Assembly: GCA_018368455.1 (NCBI GenBank)
Contig: JAGZEG010000005.1
Span: 62,001-126,000, forward strand
Reading direction: 5' to 3'
Length of the DNA stretch: 64,000 nucleotides
Source of the DNA: Coriobacteriia bacterium
Lineage (GTDB): Bacteria; Actinomycetota; Coriobacteriia; Coriobacteriales; UMGS124
Position 1 is the stretch's first letter, and each line of letters begins with the position of its first letter. The position numbers were made by a program, and so were the translations under genes. This document shows positions 33,775-42,478 of this stretch, one piece after another. The notes under the pieces are model-generated. The model searched no databases and was not told where the DNA came from. It saw only the letters and a program-made list of their open reading frames with translations.

Positions 33775-34074
33775 ATGGCTGATCAGAAAGAGAACGGGCA
33801 GTTTGCCTTCCCGGATTCAAACGACGACTACATCATTGTCGACGGCGAGAAGAAGACGTTTTCCAGGCCGCCCCGGTCGTGGCAGGAGGCGATGGCACGC
33901 TCCCGGCACACGAGCTACGTCTCGCTCACGGAGGCTAAGCGCCGCAAGGCCGAGCGCGAGGCCGCGGGCGAGGCGGGGCCTGTGCCCGAGGCTGCTTCCA
34001 GCGTCGAGGCCGCCCTCGAGGCGCTCCCAACGCCGCTCAACCCCGAGTGGCGTCGTGCGCACGGGCTGGAGTGA
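33775..34074 (+). CDS. Small hypothetical protein
   Basis: A 99-residue hydrophilic protein: MADQKENGQFAFPDSNDDYI, a short conserved-looking RPPRSWQEAMARSRHTSYVS, and a charged helical middle (EAKRRKAEREAAGEAG). No domain recognised. GAGGAG lies seven bases before ATG 33775; an ATG two codons earlier is too close to it. It is divergent from the family B operon. Confidence 0.55.
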   Translation: MADQKENGQFAFPDSNDDYIIVDGEKKTFSRPPRSWQEAMARSRHTSYVSLTEAKRRKAEREAAGEAGPVPEAASSVEAALEALPTPLNPEWRRAHGLE

Positions 34075-34306
34075 GAGGCGGGTTACCTGCTCCGATAAAC
34101 CTTCCGACGATGGGTAACCTCAATAGCAGGTACTGATATGGATTTCGTCCTCAATGCGAGCGGGGGGCACATCAATGCGTGAATTGTGGCGCGCTCTGTT
34201 CAAACGGCTGGCATAGCTCGAGGCGGGCATTTTCCCGCCCTGGTGACCTGGCTCTGCGGTGTGATAATTGGACGGGTGGAGGCTTCGCCATCGAGAAAGG
34301 AGATCT

Positions 34307-37200
34307 ATGCCAAAAGCGAGCCGGCAGGCGGCGGAAGAGTTCGTCAAGTATTGGTCGGGCCGTGGCGACGAGAAAGGAGAGACTCACAAGTTTTGGATCG
34401 ATTTGCTCCAGAACGTCTTAGGGGATGAGGCCGCGCTGAGACGCCTGGAGTTCGAGGATCGAGTCGACACGGCGGCGGGAAGCTCCAAGGGCTTTGCCGA
34501 CGTTACCGTAAAGCGCCCGGATGGCAAGGGCGCGCTTGCGCTGTGCGAGCAGAAGAGCGCTGGCATTGACCTTGACAAGCCCGAAATGCGCCAGGGCCGT
34601 ATGGTGACGCCCGTCGAACAGTGCATGGGCTACGTGGAGGCCCTGCCGTTCAATGAGCAGCCTCGGTGGGTCATGACGTGCAACTTCTCGACGCTGCGCA
34701 TCTACGACCGCAACATGGACCCGATGTGCCTGAGGGGCCCGGCTGTCGAGATTGCGCTCGGCGAGCTGCCTCGCAACCTCGGCGCCCTTGAGTTTCTTGT
34801 GGGCGGCTCCGGGACAGTGGCCCTCTCGCATGAGGTCTCCGTGCGGGCAGGAGAGATCATGGGAAAGGTGCACGACGAGCTTGCTGCGTCGTTCGCTACG
34901 CTCATGGACCCCGATGACCCCGATGTTCACCATGCGCTCTCGGTTATCTGCACGCGTTTGATGTTTCTGATGTTCTGCGAAGATGCTAATGGGCTGATTC
35001 CCTCGAACGCCTTCCGCAACTTCCTGAGGGACACGCCGGCGGGGCGTATGCGTAAGGCTCTGGCGGATTTGTTCGTGTGGCTGGATACGCCCGATGACGA
35101 GCGCGACCCGTTTGATCTCAAGTCTGGTCCCTACAAGGACTTCCCCTACATGGATGGCGGGCTGTTCGCCGAGAAGGTGCAGATTCCGACTATTAGCGAG
35201 GAGCTGCGCACGATCCTGGTTGTCAAGGGGTGCCAGGAGTTTGACTGGTCAGGTGTGTCGCCGACGGTCTTTGGCTCCATATTCGAGGGTGCGCTGTCGC
35301 ACGACAGCCGCAGGTCAGGTGGCATGCACTACACGAGTCCCAAGAACATTCACCGGCTTATCGACCCGTTGTTTCTCGACGGTCTCAAGGCTGAGCTCTC
35401 CGCTATTCTGCAAAAGCCAGAAGCGGGAGGCGCGAGGACGAAGGCGCTCAACGAGTTCCACGACAAGCTCGCCTCGCTGTCTTTTCTTGATCCGGCCTGT
35501 GGATCGGGCAACTTCCTCACAGAGACGTATCTCGAGCTCAGGAGGCTTGAGAACAGGATTTTGCAGGAGCAGCAGAAGGACCAGTATGCGCACTTTGCCT
35601 TCGAGGAGATCGAGGAGTCTCCCGTCCGGGTGAGCCTCGCGAACTTCCACGGTATCGAGATTAACGACTTTGCGTGCTGCGTGGCGCGGACGGCCCTGTG
35701 GATTGCCGAGAAGCAGGCGGATGCCGACACGGCAAAGATCGTCCAGCGCGTGTATGACGAACTCCCCCTGAGGGACTACGGGTGTATTGTGCAAGCGAAT
35801 GCCCTGCGTATAGATTGGAACGATGTTGTGCCTGCCGAGAGGTGCAGCTACGTGATGGGCAACCCGCCGTTTGTGGGCCAGTACCTCATGAGCGATGAGC
35901 AAAAGTCCGACATGAGACATGTGTTTGGCGAGCATTACGACGGATATCTCGATTACGCGACTGCCTGGCACTGGAAGGCTGCAGAATTCCTCGACGCTCG
36001 ACGCTCGACGCTCGACGCTCGACGCTCGACGCTCGACGCTCGACGCTCGACGCTCGACGCTCGACGCTCCCTGCGTTTGCATTCGTTTCAACGAACAGCG
36101 TATGCCAGGGGCAGCCGGTGCCGATGCTGTTCGAACCCCTCTTCGCAGAAGGCTGGCGCATCGCGTTTGCCCATCGCACATTTGCGTGGGATGCGCAGTC
36201 CGATGACCTCGCGCACGTCCATGTGATCATCGTCGGGATGACCCAGGACGATAAGGTCAAGCCCCGACTTTTCGAGTACGCCGACATCAACGGCGATCCA
36301 GTTGAGCATGCTGCCAAAAACATTAACGGCTACCTCATCGACGGTCCGAACATCTTTGTCAGGAAGCGATCGAAGCCGTTGAGCCCCGAGCTTGCTCCGG
36401 CTTCTTTCGGGTCGAAGCCGACTGACGGTGGGCATCTCATCATTAATGATCGGGCCTCTTACGATGAGGCCATGGCCGATCCCGCGGTTGCTCCGTATGT
36501 TCGCCCCTTCCGTATGGGAAGGGAGCTCATCAATGGTATCGATCGCTGGTGTTTGTGGCTGGTGGATGCCAAGCCGAGTGATATGAAGCGTTTGAAGTTT
36601 ATCGCCGACCGGGTTGAAGCTGTTCGAGAGATGCGACTGCTGAGCAAGAAGGCGGTTACACGTCAGAAGGCATCGACGGCCTGGCTTTTCGATGAAAACC
36701 ATCAGCCTGACACGCAGTATCTTGCCATTCCGAGTGTGTTTAGCGGCCGGCGCGAATACTCTACTTGCGACTGGTATTTTCCTGATATTATCGCGGGCAA
36801 TAATATCTATACGTGTCTTGACCCCGATGGTTTTAGTTTCGCCATTATCGAGTCGTCGATGTTCATGACCTGGCAAGATGCGATAGGCGGTCGCATCAAG
36901 TCGGACTATCGATTCAGCAACACCGTCGTTTGGAACAACCTGCCTCTGCCCACACTCGATGGCGAGACTCGCCAGCGCGTGATCGATGCCGGCAAGACTG
37001 TTCTTGCTGCTCGAGCGAATCACCCGGGACAATCGCTTGCGGACCTCTATGACCCAACATTCATGCCGGCGGACCTGAGAAAGGCGCATGCTGAACTCGA
37101 TAAGGTGGTCGACGTGGCGTTCGGTGCGCGCAAACCATGCAAGTCAAATGGCGAGCGCCTACAGATCCTGTTTGACCGTTACATCGAGATGACCTCATAA
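34307..37200 (+). pseudogene. Phase-variable MmeI-like (type IIL) restriction-modification gene, currently out of frame
   Basis: This is a single-chain restriction and methylation enzyme split by a 7-bp repeat tract. The N-terminal nuclease has D65 (FADV) and E81-x-K83 (CEQKS), the spacing known for MmeI. The methyltransferase has motif I FLDPACGSGNFL near residue 396 and motif IV NPPF near 520. After the tract (35990-36069) the family sequence resumes one frame over (AFVSTNSVCQGQPVPMLFEP), with the target-recognition part to the stop at 37200. Eleven repeat units put the two parts out of frame, giving a product that ends at 36226. Twelve or nine units would restore a protein of about 960 residues. 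AAAGGAGAT precedes ATG 34307. Confidence 0.88.
35990..36069 (+). repeat. Heptanucleotide repeat tract (CTCGACG) x 11 inside the methyltransferase gene
   Basis: Eleven perfect copies of CTCGACG run from 35990 to 36066, followed by a partial CTC. Because seven is not a multiple of three, each gain or loss of a unit shifts the reading frame. All three frames through the tract are free of stops and encode the same LDARRST repeat, so only the downstream frame matters. Confidence 0.97.
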
Positions 37201-37327
37201 GATCGATCCTTTTGGGTCATCTGCAGCCTCGTGGCCGGGGAGCCGAGTGTTTCTCGACTCCCCGGTGCGCTTTGGAATAGCGAGGCGCTTCGTCCAGTAG
37301 AAATGCCTTTGACTGGAAGCTTGTTTT

Positions 37328-38239
37328 CTACTCTCGTTCTCCCATCGCTTGCATGAAATAGTCTGTGTCGATGTGCTTGATTTGGATGGTCTCGCTGATG
37401 GATACGCCCAGGTTGTACGTGATCATGAGGCTTGTGAGTCTCGCGCCGTCAATGAGCACAATGTCGGCGTGCGGGTAGGTTCGCGCGTACTCGACGGCTG
37501 CCGGCGTAAAGGAAGACGTCGTGATGAAGGCGCCGCGCGATACGGCTCCAAGCGCCCCGGCAAAGGACTGGATAGTTGGACGATCAACCTTGTTGTCGGC
37601 CGCATAGCGCTTGGCTTGAATGTAGACGGGGTTGAAGCCGAGGGGATCGGTCTTGATGATACCGTCTATCCCACGGTCGTTTGATGCCTGGGTTGCCTGG
37701 CCTTCGCCATAGCCCATGTTGACGAGCAAGTCGGTTACAAGCTTTTCGAAGAAGTAATTGCCCTCAGGACTCGGAATGCCCATGATGGCGTCGAGCAAGT
37801 TGCGGGAGAGCTCTTCCCGCTGCCTGCGAGCGGCGACGAAGATCTGCTTCTCTGGCGTGACTTCGACGACGTCGCATGAGGTCGCTCGGGGACTGTAAAC
37901 GAGACCGTTCTTGATATTCTCGGCTTCTTCTTGGGCGCGCTTATAGAAGGACTCCGGCGTGAGTTCGATGTTGAGCACGTTTCTGCCGGAGGGGAGGATC
38001 GTATATACCGATCGCCGCGGCGACGTGATGAAGCCGGCCTCTTTGAGCAGCGAGAGCGACGAGCTGATCCTCATGGCATAGACAACGTTGCCGCCTTTTG
38101 TGCGGTACTTCTTATCGGCGGCGGTGAGATCGAACTCGGCGGCAACGTAGTTTTGGACCTCTTTGAGTGTGAGCTCCCCGCCATACTGCAGCGAGCGCAA
38201 GACGACCTGATGAAACTTCACCTGCTCGGGAATTGGCAT
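37328..38239 (-). CDS. Mrr-like restriction endonuclease
   Basis: A 303-residue protein. Residues 1-90 are the Mrr N-terminal winged-helix domain (IPEQVKFHQVVLRSLQYGGE, LTLKEVQNYVA). The C-terminal catalytic domain has FFEKLVTDLLVNMGYG, the metal-binding D in GIDGIIKTDP and the QAK motif in VYIQAKRYA, all hallmarks of Mrr-type PD-(D/E)XK nucleases. Such enzymes cut DNA carrying methyl groups. The ATG at 38239 follows AAAGGA. It is convergent with the MmeI-like gene, and could attack incoming DNA modified by other methyltransferases. Confidence 0.9.
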   Translation of the reverse strand: MPIPEQVKFHQVVLRSLQYGGELTLKEVQNYVAAEFDLTAADKKYRTKGGNVVYAMRISSSLSLLKEAGFITSPRRSVYTILPSGRNVLNIELTPESFYKRAQEEAENIKNGLVYSPRATSCDVVEVTPEKQIFVAARRQREELSRNLLDAIMGIPSPEGNYFFEKLVTDLLVNMGYGEGQATQASNDRGIDGIIKTDPLGFNPVYIQAKRYAADNKVDRPTIQSFAGALGAVSRGAFITTSSFTPAAVEYARTYPHADIVLIDGARLTSLMITYNLGVSISETIQIKHIDTDYFMQAMGERE

Positions 38240-38424
38240 GGCGGATCCTTTCTTGGGTAGCGTGCCACTTCTGGTGGTGGCATCCCCTCGCAAAGCCTTT
38301 TGGCTGGTTACTCTCGTATTGTCTGCCTTTAATTTGCGCCCGGGATTTTCTGTTGTGACGTGGAATACGCCTTTCGTGCCAACCAACTGTGCCAAGGACT
38401 CTCGGGGCGCTCGGGCCTCTCTCT

Positions 38425-38463
38425 ATTATTGGCATGCCAATAATTATCTTGCCCATAATGGGC
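38425..38463. repeat. Perfect 20-bp palindrome and adjacent dyad
   Basis: ATTATTGGCATGCCAATAAT at 38425-38444 is its own exact reverse complement. GCCCAT-A-ATGGGC follows at 38451-38463. It lies about 190 bp upstream of the Mrr-like gene, so an operator role is possible. Confidence 0.6.
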
Positions 38464-38560
38464 GAGGGTTTCCGAGTATCCTTACGGACAGCCGCGGCGC
38501 GGGTGGTACACGGCGGTGTCTGTCCTCGCTTATGGGGCGTTTCTTTCGGTTGTGCGGGGT

Positions 38561-38768
38561 TTTGTAAAACTGAGGGCTGGAAATGGGCACGATTGACGGC
38601 TATGCGAGGTTTGCGCGGCGATCTGGCGTTCGTCTCGTGGCCAGTGTACTGTCCGTAGCTCGTCTACCTGCGGTTTCTTCAAATGGCGACACTCACCGTA
38701 GCTGCAGTAAGCTCCGCAAACCTAGCACATCCGAAATCCGCGCCCATTTTTGAGCCGTCGTTTTGCAA
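38561..38768. repeat. Imperfect long inverted repeat
   Basis: The left arm (38561-38617) contains TTTGTAAAAC, GGCTGG, AAATGGGC and GAGGTTTGCG in order. The right arm (38713-38768), read on the other strand, has the same order: TTGCAAAAC, GGCTC, AAATGGGC, TAGGTTTGCG. Overall match is roughly 70 per cent across 57 bases, with about 95 bases between the arms. Confidence 0.5.
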
Positions 38769-38985
38769 GATCGCGCACAACCGCGATTTGTGCCCTGGTG
38801 CGCGCTGACGTTCCGCATCTTATGTCCCGCCCCTGCCGTCCCCCGTAGGCGTGGGCCCGCCCCCGCGCATGACACCTAAGCCTCCTGCCCGTCCGCTACG
38901 CCTCAACGCGCTCGGCATGCAGCTTGAAGAGGGGGCGACGGCCCGGCCGGGGATTGCGCCCTTGCTGCGGAGGGTAACTCCCCTT

Positions 38986-39084
38986 TGGCGATTCCCGATA
39001 TCGGGATCAGCCAAAAAATGGCGAATACCGATGCCGGCTTTAGCCGCAAAATGGCCAATCCCGACACCGGTATTCGCCACGTAC
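38986..39084. repeat. Three tandem 33-bp degenerate repeats with internal dyads
   Basis: Units start at 38986, 39019 and 39052 with TGGCGATTCCC, TGGCGAATACC and TGGCCAATCCC. Each holds a small dyad centred on CCGATATCGG, CCGATGCCGG or CCGACACCGG. The outer units also pair with each other (TGGCGAATACCG at 39019-39030 with CGGTATTCGCCA at 39068-39079). Confidence 0.6.
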
Positions 39085-39160
39085 GGCAACGGCGGGCAAA
39101 CCAGGCTACCCAAATGCGCGCGAGGACCAGCCCCGGCCTGCCCGCCCGGTGCCCGCCGTC

Positions 39161-40012
39161 CTACTTCCCCGCCGGTATCTCCGCGCAGAGCAGCGCATCG
39201 TGAGCGGTGGCGAGCTCCTTAAGGAACTCAGCTGCCTCCTCGGGGTCCGTCGCGGTGAACGTCGGGAACGGGACGGATATCGACGTTCCCGTCTCGTCGA
39301 CGCGGGTTCGAGACTCTTCGCCGTCCTGCTCCAGGGAGACGCCGGGATGGTGTGCCATCGCCTGCTCGACTGCCGCCGGCACCAGCTGCTCGCCGACGTG
39401 AAGGAGATGCTTCGCCTCGGCCTCCGTATGCTTGAGACCCTGCCATGCGTTCATGATGAGGCCAAGCTGATATCCGGCGTCTTCGGAGTACGTAATATCG
39501 CACACATAGCTATGCGCGAGCAGCAGGGCGCCGCTGAAGCCTGGGCTATTGCTCCCGGCCCCGACGTTGGAGAATCCGCGCCGCACCATGGTGTCAAACA
39601 GGAGACTGGCGACCCGCACGCCGTCTTGCATGCGGGCAACGACGCCTCCTATCTCGGAGGGATCGTCGTCTGCGTATAGGCCTGCTGCGAAGAGTGGCTG
39701 CCAGACGGGGAGCACGGAGCTCGAGGTGTAGAGCGCCAGGGAAAAATCATCTCCGTTGCGGAAGTCGACGTGGATCTGCCAGTCGCTGCCTCCGACGGGG
39801 AGATAGGCCGACGTCTCGACGAGCCGATCAAACGACTTCTCGGTTGGCGTTATGTCGAGGGCCCAGCCGTCCAGGCCGTGAGCTGCGCATCCCGAAGCGA
39901 TGGCGGCGACTTTCGCCTGATATGCGTTCTGCGCTTCCTCGAAGGCCTCCTGTGCCTCCTGGACTGCCTGCGCCATACGTACGATAGTCTCACCCTGCTG
40001 GTTGATGTCCAT
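39161..40012 (-). CDS. Unknown family C protein 1 (coiled-coil start)
   Basis: A 283-residue protein. Residues 1-45 form an amphipathic coiled coil (ETIVRMAQAVQEAQEAFEEA and on), followed by HGLDGWALDI and a mixed alpha/beta body. The end, TATDPEEAAEFLKELATAHD, matches the end of the protein at 52097 (VTSDPEAGAAFLHDLVNEYD), and both have a DGW motif after the coiled coil, so they are distant paralogs. GGGAGA precedes the ATG. It follows the HsdM-like gene by 81 bases on the same strand and is probably in that operon. No known domain is recognised. Confidence 0.68.
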   Translation of the reverse strand: MDINQQGETIVRMAQAVQEAQEAFEEAQNAYQAKVAAIASGCAAHGLDGWALDITPTEKSFDRLVETSAYLPVGGSDWQIHVDFRNGDDFSLALYTSSSVLPVWQPLFAAGLYADDDPSEIGGVVARMQDGVRVASLLFDTMVRRGFSNVGAGSNSPGFSGALLLAHSYVCDITYSEDAGYQLGLIMNAWQGLKHTEAEAKHLLHVGEQLVPAAVEQAMAHHPGVSLEQDGEESRTRVDETGTSISVPFPTFTATDPEEAAEFLKELATAHDALLCAEIPAGK

Positions 40013-40093
40013 GCGAATATCTCCCTCTGTGTATGTGGGGTAGTTACAAGTTAGATTTGTTGGCGCTCGCGCGCCGTTGTCCGGTGCGCTCGG

Positions 40094-41617
40094 CTACTTG
40101 CCCGCAGTGCCGTCCTGTCCGGCGACCAGCTCGTCGAGGGCCGCGTCGAACTCGGCGTGCGCCTGCTCGAGTCGCACGCGAGCCTGCCGGTATTCCTCTC
40201 TGGCTGCGGTGAGATCGCCGGCCGCTCCGAGGCGCCTGGCCACGTCCATCGTCTGGACGTAGTCTGTCAGGCGCAGCGAACGCTCCTCGCTCGCGAGGAT
40301 GCGCTCCCCGGCGACTCGCGCGCTCAGATAGGGCAGTTCGCGCCTCTCGGCCACCAGATCGACAAGCCATCCAGCCTCGCGCTCCTGCTCGGGCTCGTCA
40401 CCGACCAGCCCCTCGTAGAAGCCTGGCCGCTCGCGCTCGAGCCCGTCGCCGTCGAGACGCGCGAGCAATACGAGCTCGCTGTCTGCGGCAGGCTCGCTGT
40501 CGGCCGTGCCGCGCAGCACCCAGAGTGCGGTGCTGTCTATGCTCAGCCGAGTGGTCGGCAGACGCCGGGTGAGCTCGACGCAGGCGTACAGGCACCCGTT
40601 GCGCACGAGCGCGCCCCGCCTGTCTGCCATCTCGGTCGGCATTGCCGTGACCGGGCCACTGAGCGCGCGCGACGAGGTGGCGACTATGCCGACGCCGTGG
40701 CCACCTTTGAGCAGGCGCGCGGAAAGCCGCAGGCAGTTGGATGCCCCGTCGGTCGACTTGAGGTCGGTCCCTGCTGGCGCGTCGACCGCGTATGGGGGTT
40801 CGCACACGACGACGTCGTAGGGCCCGCCCAGTTCCATTAGCGTATCGAGAGGATTGGCGATGCGCACTCCCGCGAACGGCCCGCGGTATCCCGCAAGCAG
40901 CAGGCGCATCGAGGTCAACGCGATGGCCGTGGCGTCGGTGTCCCATCCGCTCAGCTGGATCTCTGCCGAGGGCAGTGCCTCGCGCAGGGCATCCCAGCTC
41001 TGGTGGAGGAAACCGCCCTGGCCGCACATGGGGTCGACGACGCGCACGACCTGCGGGGCGGTTGTCCCCTTCCTACGCTTGGGTTGCCGCGGCTCGACGC
41101 AGTCTGTCCCGCCGGCTTCCACGGTGAGTCTGCGCGCAATGCCGGCCACGAGCAGCCCCGTCACATGCGAGGATGCCGATTCCGTAAGAGGTCCGAGGCG
41201 ACCTGCCCTCGCAAACAGGGAGCTGGCCTCGTCGCCGGCCTCGGGATGCGTGGCCAGGTTCAGATCGCCGTCTGCGAGGTCGAACAGCCCGAGGGCTGCA
41301 CGCATGTCTTCGGACGCAATGGCGTTGACGTATCCCGCAAATGCGCGCCCGTCCATGCCGAGCCTGCCGGCGATTGCGCCCACGTGGCTGGCCAGCTTCT
41401 CGGGCGGGAAGAACGCCGTTCCGTAGGCGGGGCCCACAGATGAGAGCATCTCAGTGGGCTCGAAGCGCAGCCCCAGCTCGGCGGCGTTGTCCTCGACGTA
41501 GCGCAGGAAGCACAGTAGATGCGCCGCCCGCAGCACGCCGCCCTCGAGACGCAGCGGGAACGGCTTGCCCTGGCGCAGAAAGGCGAGCGCACGGGCGATC
41601 GATGTGGGGGCTTCCAT
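40094..41617 (-). CDS. HsdM-like N6-adenine methyltransferase homolog with altered motifs
   Basis: A 507-residue protein resembling type I methyltransferase subunits. SAM motif I is VVDPMCGQGGFL (family: DPACGTGGFL) near residues 194-205, a GWDTDATAIALTSMRL segment follows, and catalytic motif IV is CEPPYAVD near 276 where active enzymes have N/D/SPP(Y/F). The glutamate may abolish base transfer, leaving a DNA- or SAM-binding role. The C-terminus is a coiled coil (residues about 450-500). No hsdR gene is present in the window. The ATG at 41617 lies two bases after the stop of the HsdS-like gene and has a GGAGGG site. Confidence 0.75.
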   Translation of the reverse strand: MEAPTSIARALAFLRQGKPFPLRLEGGVLRAAHLLCFLRYVEDNAAELGLRFEPTEMLSSVGPAYGTAFFPPEKLASHVGAIAGRLGMDGRAFAGYVNAIASEDMRAALGLFDLADGDLNLATHPEAGDEASSLFARAGRLGPLTESASSHVTGLLVAGIARRLTVEAGGTDCVEPRQPKRRKGTTAPQVVRVVDPMCGQGGFLHQSWDALREALPSAEIQLSGWDTDATAIALTSMRLLLAGYRGPFAGVRIANPLDTLMELGGPYDVVVCEPPYAVDAPAGTDLKSTDGASNCLRLSARLLKGGHGVGIVATSSRALSGPVTAMPTEMADRRGALVRNGCLYACVELTRRLPTTRLSIDSTALWVLRGTADSEPAADSELVLLARLDGDGLERERPGFYEGLVGDEPEQEREAGWLVDLVAERRELPYLSARVAGERILASEERSLRLTDYVQTMDVARRLGAAGDLTAAREEYRQARVRLEQAHAEFDAALDELVAGQDGTAGK

Positions 41618-41619
41618 GG

Positions 41620-42411
41620 CTAGTCCCTCCTCGCTTGGGCGTCGGCGCGGGCCTGGGGCTCGACACCCGCTGAGCTGTCCCCGGCCAGCGCCGTGCGCAC
41701 CTCATCACAGTTCAGATAAGCCGCCGTCACGAGACGCTCCTCGGTCCGCTCGACCTGGCGGCGGGCGCGTACCTCGCTCTGACGAGCCGCGACAAGCCTT
41801 GCGATGCGGCGCTGCACGTCGATCGGCACGTCGGGTATGTCGATCTCGCCCACGAGCCTGTTGTTCATGACGAGGCCGCGCAGGCCTGTGGCCCTGCCTC
41901 GAAGCAGCTCGTTGGTGAGTGACAGGTTGAGGAAGCCAGTGATGTACAGCGGGTCGTAGCGCCGGCGTCCTTCCTCGTCGAGGCGCAGCAAAACGCAGGT
42001 GTTCGGCACGAACAGGCTCTCGTCCCCCGGTCCGACATAGGCGGCCGCGAATGGCAGTGACGTCTCGAGCACGACGTCCCCCTCTTGCGTGAAGGGCCCA
42101 GCCTCGGGCGCCTCGAAGCCGTCTGGTGCGCTGAGGGAGGCGACGTCGATGATGCCGTCGGCTATGGCGGCTGGGCGGATGACGGGGTGCGCGGGGCGCT
42201 CGGTCTCCGACCCTGCCGAACTGCCTCTGTCTCGCGCATCTCCTGCGGAAGACTTCTTCGTATAGCGCGTGGGGTGGCGTCCGGAGATGACGCTCAACCC
42301 GGGTATGTCGGAGATGCGCACGAGGCGGCTCCTTCGGGGAGAGTGCTCTGCCTCATTTCCTCCCACGGGAGGTGATGGACAGAGCGATATAGGTGTTAAC
42401 GAGTCTAGCAT
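41620..42411 (-). CDS. HsdS-like single-TRD specificity protein
   Basis: A 263-residue protein resembling half of a type I specificity subunit: VRISDIPGLSVISGR at the start, GDVVLETSLPFAAAYVGPGD, YITGFLNLSLTNELLRG, and the closing IDIPDVPIDVQRRIARLVAA with a coiled-coil spacer. Only one target-recognition domain is present, so it would need to dimerise to see a two-part site. GGAGG lies seven bases before ATG 42411. It sits between the AAA+ ATPase and the HsdM-like gene, 67 bases after the former. Confidence 0.72.
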   Translation of the reverse strand: MLDSLTPISLCPSPPVGGNEAEHSPRRSRLVRISDIPGLSVISGRHPTRYTKKSSAGDARDRGSSAGSETERPAHPVIRPAAIADGIIDVASLSAPDGFEAPEAGPFTQEGDVVLETSLPFAAAYVGPGDESLFVPNTCVLLRLDEEGRRRYDPLYITGFLNLSLTNELLRGRATGLRGLVMNNRLVGEIDIPDVPIDVQRRIARLVAARQSEVRARRQVERTEERLVTAAYLNCDEVRTALAGDSSAGVEPQARADAQARRD

Positions 42412-42478
42412 GGACAAGCCTCCTATCCTATCCGATTAGTAATGCTTATTTCGCACCCCGGCGCCCCTTACCGAGCGC

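Larger units (their letters stand above)
38240..39160. other. Repeat-rich intergenic region
   Basis: No supported gene in about 920 bp. It holds a perfect 20-bp palindrome at 38425-38444, a GCCCAT/ATGGGC dyad at 38451-38463, a long imperfect inverted repeat with arms at 38561-38617 and 38713-38768, and a 33-bp tandem repeat at 38986-39084. A 14-base match (AAACCGCAGGTAGA, inverted at 38663-38676) to the left att junction (2947-2960) is probably incidental or part of the same repeat family. Confidence 0.55.

Noticed and set aside
34175..34216. A 13-codon frame MRELWRALFKRLA before the MmeI-like gene as a leader peptide
   Set aside because: No good ribosome site and no attenuator structure linked to it; too short to support.
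35990..36069. The tandem heptamer as a CRISPR or minisatellite unrelated to coding
   Set aside because: No spacers occur between units, and the known protein family resumes in frame +1 right after it, which fits a coding contingency tract.
38663..38676. A second attachment site, from a 14-base inverted match to the left att junction
   Set aside because: The match lacks the tRNA core sequence and lies inside a larger intergenic repeat; a chance or repeat-family match is more likely.
38986..39084. 33-bp repeats as a CRISPR array
   Set aside because: Units are directly adjacent with no unique spacers and there are no cas genes in the window.
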